Shown: piece by piece, positions 58,034-64,000 of the stretch
Layout of the letters: each line of letters begins with the position of its first letter
Numbering within the stretch: the stretch's first letter is position 1
Assembly: GCA_014529385.2 (NCBI GenBank)
Contig: CM043967.1
Location: forward strand, 87,593,278-87,657,277
Source: Adiantum capillus-veneris
Taxonomy: Eukaryota > Streptophyta > Polypodiopsida > Polypodiales > Pteridaceae
Direction of reading: 5' to 3'
Length of the DNA stretch: 64,000 nt
Position numbers and translations under genes: made by a program
The notes under the pieces: generated by a model
The model's database searches: none
What the model was told of the DNA's origin: nothing
What the model saw: the letters and a program-made list of their open reading frames with translations, nothing else

Positions 58034-58439
58034 TTTCTCTTGGACCTGCAATGGACGAATATACAAATATTCAATATCATTGGTAAATATATATTCTCAT
58101 TCAACAGTCTCACAAATGCACAAGGTAGCAACTTCCCTTCCACTACATAAGACTTTATAGCCAACTAAATCAAATCACAACTAATGCAACTAAACAAAAT
58201 CACAATTTTTGGACCCAATTGAATCATAAGACAAATTTGAAATACTCCATATAACACGACAAATTTGAAATGACTAAAGATAATTGAAGCAAGGAGGTAA
58301 GCCACTCCAAACCAGATAATACACTTCAATACAAATAAAATACCCTGGACAAGACAGATGTATATCATAAAAATGTTTAGATCAGATAAAAAGATGGCAC
58401 AATTTCAACAAGCGGTTGACAAGATTAGAGTCTATCTTT

Positions 58440-58927
58440 AGATGTTCTTTGAAAACTATCAAAACGACAGATGCATTTCTTCTTTCTTCCCTCTCTTTTA
58501 ACTTCATCCAACAATCTACTTTAATCTGAAAGGCCCTCATAACATATTAATCAGGGTGGTAAAAAACTTCTTTCAGAAAATAAATTTTTGTGGTTGCACT
58601 CCAAAAACCTATCAGCATATCAAATAGATAACCCAATGCATAAACGTCGCTCGATTTTGTGTATGCATTTGTGCACCGTGGATCGCATAGTTCTGAAGCA
58701 ATCCACGATCACCTAGCCATCTCTGCATCCCTTGCTCTCTGTGCCTCCAAAACTGCAGAGTCCGACTGTGCGCTTAGATGTAGATAATTATTTGACGCAC
58801 ACTTAACTGGCATTTTGAGCACCATTCCCTAGTCAATGATGCTGACACGGAATTTATTTGTGCGAGTACAGTCCAACACTATGTTGAACGGGTGTAGGTC
58901 ACTATGTGTCGGGTGTAGGTCACTATG
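58440..58927 (-). pseudogene. Protein kinase remnant of the old hAT element
   Basis: The C-lobe is legible: HSDLHPFNIVLDCTRTNKFR in the catalytic loop (with the Mg-binding Asn), SIID then a stop where the young copy has Trp of DWG, WIASEL (APE-like) and TKSSDVYALGYLF. About 22 bases are duplicated at its right edge. The N-lobe is cut off by element E at 58928. Colinear with 52804-53340. Confidence 0.75.
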
Positions 58928-59874
58928 TGTTAGAAGCTAGACACATCCACGGCATCTAACTACTCAGCGGACTATTATCTTTGTAATTATTCATTCATTG
59001 AGGAAAACCCGATCTTTCATCTTGTAAATATTGGGACTTATAGAAGTTTCCAGATTGTATCCCAATTTTGATAGTTAGATTGAGTAGATGGTTGAAATTG
59101 GAACTTTAGGGTTTGAGAAGTTGTAATGTATATATACCACTTTTTGACCTTAATGAAAAAAACCCTTTTATCATTTAAAAAAAAACAAGTTTGAAGTCTG
59201 TGAGTGAGCGTACTATGTACGAGAGAGAGAGAGAGAGTGTGTGAGCTTCGTCTTGACGCTACGAGTGCTATGGTGGTCGAAATCGAGTGCGGAGAAGTGC
59301 AGTGTGTTGCCCCCGACTAGAGCTACGCGCCGATACCAACATTGCGCGCGTACGGTCTGGCTTTGTGAGCTTCTTCTATGAGCTTCATCGGTTGTTTGGG
59401 TGAGCATACGTTGTCCGATTTTGCATTGCAGCATATCCACGCGTTCACATTGGGTAGAACTACACATTAGGAAATTTAGATTTTGGAAACGAAGACCTGC
59501 AGATTTTGGCTAGACATCCTACGTGTTTCTGCATAGGGTGTTTTGGGTCGTGATTTTGGTCCATAGACCTTAGGGAGAGCGGCCTATTGGTATTAGTAGG
59601 GTCTCCTTCATGTTCTATGGTGTTTCGAGATTGTTTGATGGGTGTTCAGCTCTAGAAAGCGTTGTAGGAAGTTTCCTCTTTTGCACTCTTGAAGGCTGTG
59701 ACTTAGACAATTGGTAGAGACCTCTGTAGGAATTAGTTAGGAGTCGGTCGACTGTAGGTTGACACCTTATTCTTGCTTCCACATGCCTGTGAGTCGATCT
59801 TCGTCCTTAGCTGACATTACATGTTAGGTGAGTTCTCGTTGTGCTGACGTCCGTCACGGCGTATCCGTCCAACA
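58928..59874 (+). repeat. 5' LTR of element E
   Basis: 947 bp, TGTTAGAAG...CCAACA, same family as 16301-17252. TATA-like TATATATA at 59129-59136. It starts inside the old hAT kinase. Confidence 0.9.
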
Positions 59875-59875
59875 T

Positions 59876-59893
59876 TGGCGCCGCTGCCGGGGA
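59876..59893 (+). other. Primer-binding site of element E (tRNA-Asp type)
   Basis: TGGCGCCGCTGCCGGGGA, one base after the LTR. Close to the plant Ty3/gypsy tRNA-Asp site, with one change. Confidence 0.85.
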
Positions 59894-60416
59894 CGAGAGC
59901 CCTAAGTAGGTGACTGAGACTAGTCCTTGAGGATAGAGGTCCCTCTAGCTTGCCAGAGTACTATTTTACATTTAGATAGGATCAGAGGATGGTGGACTCT
60001 CTAGGTCTTAGGAGGAATCTAGGGAGCGTGTGTGTGGCCTGGATCTTCCGTCTTAGGTAGTATTAGGTAGTAGTAGGTTGTGGTGTAGAGAGTAGGAGTT
60101 GGAGTGGTAGATGTGGTGGTAGGTTGACTTGAGAGTCCGTGTGAGGCCAAGAAGCAACCAAGACATCAAAATCACCATCTCACATTGATGAGTAGGAGTA
60201 GGGTAAGCTGGATATCTTGATTGCTGATCTAGAGTACTTTATGCATGTCTTATTTGCTGTTAGGCTCATCAGAAAAGTGGAAAACGCTAAGTAGGAAAGA
60301 CGATAAATTGTGTTTGGAAGCTGATTTGAAGTCCAAAATTTTCTGTGATTATTGCTGAGAGCTCTACAGAGCATAGGGAGTACTACTCCCAGAAAAAATT
60401 TGCATTTTAAGACAGT

Positions 60417-60440
60417 AGACATCCTACGTGTAGGATGTCT
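60417..60440. repeat. Leader palindrome, copy 1
   Basis: As the core ACATCCTACGCGTAGGATGT, but with one central C-to-T change. Confidence 0.9.
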
Positions 60441-60705
60441 CCAGGGCACTTTTGGTAGGGAATTTGGGAAAACTGAGGTTACCGGTGGGTTCAGAGGGTA
60501 GGTTTTACCCTAGTAACATATTGAATTGAGTTTTTTTCCCTACTTTTGTTGACCAAAGCCAAAAGGCGAAGTCAGAAAACGTAAAATTTCAGAAAAGGCT
60601 TAAAATGAGTGATTTTTGCATGTTTTTGCAATTGTGAAGCATACTTGCACTTGCTCAGAGCATAAGGAAGCATCAGGGACACTTCAGTCTGAAAAAATAA
60701 GCAGT

Positions 60706-60729
60706 AGACATCCTACGCGTAGGATGTCT
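60706..60729. repeat. Leader palindrome, copy 2
   Basis: Perfect 24-bp palindrome. Confidence 0.95.
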
Positions 60730-61135
60730 ACAGGGTGATCTGGACAGTTTTTTGAAAATCTGAGGTTACCAGTGTGTTTAGAAGGTAGGTTTTACCCTGA
60801 TTTCAACAGGAAAGTGGAAATTTGGCCATATCTTGAAAGGATAGGACTAGGTAGACTGAAATTACTCGACATTCTACCCAAATAGTACCAAAATATTATT
60901 TTGAGACCAAAACCATAAGATGGCTACATGGGCATGTCTTGCATGATATATTGAGTGACTGAAAGGGGTTTCACCTCATTTGGGTTCAAAGCGGACTTTA
61001 GTGCTTTTGACTGAAAAAAGAAAAAACAGTTGAAATTTGCGACTTTTGACATCCAAATCAAAATCTAAGCATACCACTGCGTTACTGACATCAAGGGGAA
61101 GCTGTGGGACAAATCTGGGGTCAAAAAGGCCAAAT

Positions 61136-61159
61136 AGATATCCTACGCGTAGGATGTCT
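61136..61159. repeat. Leader palindrome, copy 3
   Basis: One change near the left end (AGATATCC); otherwise perfect. Confidence 0.9.
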
Positions 61160-61260
61160 TCTGAGTGATTTGGGACTCCAAACTGAATTCTGAGTATACT
61201 CAACTGATCAGAAACTCAAGGGGAGCCTGGGCTTTTAGTTTGAAGCCATTCTGATGAAAA

Positions 61261-61284
61261 AGACATCCTACGCGTAGGATGTCT
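61261..61284. repeat. Leader palindrome, copy 4
   Basis: Perfect. The flank ATTCTGATGAAAA matches the element C copy. Confidence 0.95.
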
Positions 61285-61537
61285 AATGCAAGAAAATGAA
61301 GCCAGACTTTGACTTTGAGCATAGTAAGGTGTTATATAGCATAAGGCAAGCCTCCTAGTCAGTTTTGGTCCAATTTGGAGTTGGTTAGACTGATCAATAC
61401 CATCAACAGGTCGTCAGAACAGATTTTTGACTGATTGACCAGCTAATAGGAGTCCAAATCAAAAAAGTAAAAGCAGCTGTAAGCTTAGCACAACAAGAGG
61501 AAACAACAGTGCAAAAATTCAGCCAAAACACAGCAGG

Positions 61538-61561
61538 AGACATCCTACGCGTAGGATGTCT
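61538..61561. repeat. Leader palindrome, copy 5
   Basis: Perfect 24-bp palindrome. Confidence 0.95.
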
Positions 61562-61971
61562 ATTGGGGCATACTGCAAAGAAAATTTGACTTGGCATTGA
61601 CAGTGAGATTCCATTTGGCTTAAGGGTTCCAGAACTTCTTTCAAAAGTGAATTTGGATCTTGTTTGGCCATTTGACTAAGCAAAGACGGAATTCTGACTT
61701 TTTCACGTAAATTGACCAACATCTGAGGGAAGTACTATTTCAGATTAGCAAACCTAATCCAGAACATCAGCAATGTATAAAATACAATAGTGGTTGAGAT
61801 TAACTCTCCAGTTATACCAATCATTACTAAGATAACCTCTAGCAGATAAATGCTTTGATTCAATTGTCGAAATTAAAACGCTTGTGTACAGGTATATTCA
61901 GCAACAAAGCAAGAAGTTGTGCAGAGACTGACCCATTGCCAGGTGAGTGGTTGAAATTGTGATAAATTGCG

Positions 61972-64000
61972 TTGATAAGTTTGATGAATTTAAGATCAGG
62001 AAGATACATTGTTAGAGACCAGAAAGTGGCAGGTGACCAAGGTAGCTTAGTGTCCACCGAGGAGAGTGTAACTCATGCAAGGCTAGATCCGCTAGCACCG
62101 ATTATAGAGGAAGGTAGTGATACTGACACTTCGTCAGATAAATCTTTCTTCATGATGGGTAGTCAATAGCCAAGAGGTTTCACCTACGATGGACCTATGC
62201 GAGGAGGAAGCACCTCCCAAAATCCTTTGAATGATTCCAGGCTCACGGTGATCTTCTTAGAGGGAACAAACTCGAGAGGAGCCCTAGTCTATTCTGACTA
62301 TCGAGGCCTCAATTGATGATGATTCTGAGTGTATGATGATGGAGATAGATTCCGAGACAAAAAGGGGAACCACTATTCAATAGTTAGTAACCCTGAAGAT
62401 TACAACAGATATGAAGATAACGTGGCAAAAGGGAAAATGGTTTCAGAAACTCAAGAACCGCCACCAAACATTGATCGGCCCGGAGCTATTTCTATGTATG
62501 ATAAGAAAACAACCAGGGTTCCAACTTATAACGAGAATGTGGGAATCTACAAGCATGAGAGTGAGGGTATTCTCTCCTACTTTCGCAGTAAAGAACCATA
62601 TGTAAAGGAACTAAGCAAAGACAAGGTTCTTTACTTATTCTCTTATGAAACTGCTACGGGGAAGGGCATAGTTTTTGTTGATCAATACGGCAAGAATACC
62701 AACGTATTCTCCCAGAGGAAGTAGAAAGAGAAACAGGTCCAGGAGCATCAGCATATGCCCCTGAGGAAGTGCGAAGAGGAGCCCACACCCCAAGCAAGTC
62801 AACGAATCCTTTTTCCGACGAGTATGACACTACCTCACATTCCACCCGATCGCAAGCATTCAACAACCAAGACCAACCAGCAAACCAACCATCATTGCAG
62901 GCATGGCTTCGACAGAGTGCAACAATGGAACCAGACCAAAACCGAGATGGTTATCAAGCCACACAAGGGCTCAGGGATTTGCACGAACCACCACACTATT
63001 CAAGGTATCAAGCAAAGAGTAAGCCAAAGCCACCCATAGAACGAGTTCAAAGAGAAGCACCACCTCCAGTGAGAACCGTTAGAAATTATGGCTTAGGAGC
63101 ACCATTGGGAGAGGAACCAGCCTATTACAGAAGGCCTGAGGAGGTGTATCGACTTGGACGGGGCGATCCAATGATGATATTTGTAGACCATCGAAGAATT
63201 AGACCTTCTCAAGTGCAAAAATGGGTAAACAAGAAATACACAGGAAACAGAGACCCAAGAGATCATGTAGTAGCCTTTGTGCGTGTAATTAGAGCCGAAG
63301 AGGTGTTAGATTTTCCAACCTAATTCGCAGGGTTTGGACTAACCCTAGAGGATGATGCTGCAACTTGGTTTGACTTTGTGGAGTGTAGAGACTTTGAGTC
63401 AATGGAGGAAGTGTTTGACAAGTTTATTGAGGAATTCTCTCAAAGGGGAATAGCTCATAATACCGTCTCACAAATCCATAAATTCAAACAAAAAGATGGA
63501 GAATCTGTACGGAAGGCAGCCCTAAGGCTAAAAAGATATTTTAAGTTCTGTCTTGTGGAAGAACTGCCAACTCAGTCCAAACTTATGTTGATATTCATCC
63601 AAGGACTAAGGAATGCAGATCTCAGAAAGACTTACATATGAAGAGGAGCACGACGTTGAATGAGTTGACCAAGGAGGCTTTGTACCTTGTGGAAAATTGT
63701 GCAGTCTACAAAGAAGGGGAGTTCAAGGACCTTGATGATGATTCATCTTCACAACAAAGTGGAAGCAAGTCTTCTAAGACAGCATTGAAAGGAGAAATAG
63801 CGGTAAACGAGGAGCAGCTCGTAGATGAAGTGCTAAAAAAGATCAACCTGTACGCCAAACCCCAGGCTAAACAGCCCAAGTGGTGTGCTATTGAACAAAA
63901 ATGGACAAACCATGAGACCGAGGAATGTTATTATAACAAGGGATATGTGAGGGAGAGACCTTACACTCCCCAAGCGCCAGTAGCTTCCCCTCAAGTTCCA
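61972..64000 (+). pseudogene. gag: Ty3/gypsy gag of element E, cut by the window edge
   Basis: Starts at the ATG at 61972 (MNLRSGRY is a frequent type of start in plant Ty3/gypsy Gag). Frame 1 to 62724, with stops near 62167 and 62312. It then passes to frame 3 (62769-63641) with a TAA at 63321, and after 63641 to another frame. The capsid region has RPSQVQKWVNKKYTGNRDPR, ATWFDFVECRDF and IHKFKQKDGESVRKAALRLK. Near 63880 a knuckle reads CAIEQKWTNHETEEC, with Glu where the second Cys is expected. It is related to the gag remnant at 35948-36790. Pol would follow outside the window. Confidence 0.8.

Larger units (their letters stand above)
45862..58927 (+). mobile_element. Old hAT element, split by a younger hAT and cut by element E
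   Basis: The left part (about 45862-47842) and right part (55993-58927) are the two halves of one element: transposase on plus, RING and kinase on minus. A terminal motif TAGGGATTACATTGACATAA at 45862 resembles the inverted repeat of the young copy, and GC-rich subterminal sequence lies at about 46005-46080. Its right end is missing because element E starts at 58928 inside the kinase. Confidence 0.7.
59894..61971 (+). other. Long leader of element E with palindromes
   Basis: About 2.1 kb without convincing frames. It contains diverged repeats, each with a well-preserved palindrome. After some copies a GGTTTTACCCT block recurs (60480-60510, 60770-60800). Confidence 0.7.

Noticed and set aside
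1-64000. tRNA or rRNA genes
   Set aside because: Only the 18-20-base tRNA-complementary primer sites were seen; no cloverleaf-sized sequence with A and B boxes was noticed by eye.

Overview
The window looks like transposon-rich intergenic DNA of a land plant with a large genome. The evidence is Ty3/gypsy elements with plant-type primer-binding sites (tRNA-Asp-like TGGCGCCG...), a Ty1/copia gag fragment next to an initiator-tRNA-Met-like site, and hAT transposases of the plant DUF659/dimerisation type. There are no rRNA or tRNA genes, no bacterial-style operons, and no single-copy host gene that I can recognise. I cannot name the lineage from sequence alone. Nearly every coding region carries stops or frameshifts, so most entries are pseudogenes. 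All similarity statements are by-eye readings of the translations.

Layout, left to right. (1) 1-12353: minus-strand Ty3/gypsy family A in an LTR-internal-LTR-internal arrangement. A 5' LTR (9808-12353), gag, protease, RT/RNase H and integrase run leftwards to an LTR at 1825-3837, which then serves as the 5' LTR of a second, cut-off copy of gag. (2) 12354-17252: plus-strand element C, with part of a leader, a long coiled-coil accessory reading frame and a 3' LTR, but no gag or pol. (3) 17253-17354 and 25967-26894: a minus-strand copia element (gag start, leader, PBS, short LTR). Its gag is split by element D (17355-25966), an 8.6 kb plus-strand Ty3/gypsy element with 393-bp LTRs, a Gag with three zinc knuckles, Pol, and a third reading frame in the env position. 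(4) 26895-36790: heavily decayed minus-strand Ty3/gypsy remains, with a probable solo LTR at 33867-34314. (5) 36791-about 44500: minus-strand Ty3/gypsy element G. Its gag is interrupted by N (38164-41712), a small LTR element with an intact 422-codon frame and a 4-bp target duplication. (6) About 45862-58927: an old hAT element whose transposase gene is split by a second, younger hAT element (47851-55984) of the same family, with perfect 8-bp target duplications. (7) 58928-64000: 5' LTR, PBS, a palindrome-rich leader and the gag of element E, which has the same LTR family as C and is inserted in the old hAT.

The most interesting system is the hAT family. The young element carries, besides its plus-strand transposase, two minus-strand genes: a coiled-coil RING-type protein and a protein kinase. 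The old element it landed in has homologous RING and kinase remnants in the same order and orientation. Two copies with the same cargo and different decay suggest a stable cargo-bearing hAT lineage rather than one accidental gene capture. The young copy also has GC-rich subterminal repeats, TATA-like boxes facing inward near both ends, and two large tandem-repeat blocks.

A second signal is a palindrome of about 24 bp (core ACATCCTACGCGTAGGATGT). It occurs five times in the leader of element E and once in the leader of element C, and it is much better conserved than its surroundings.
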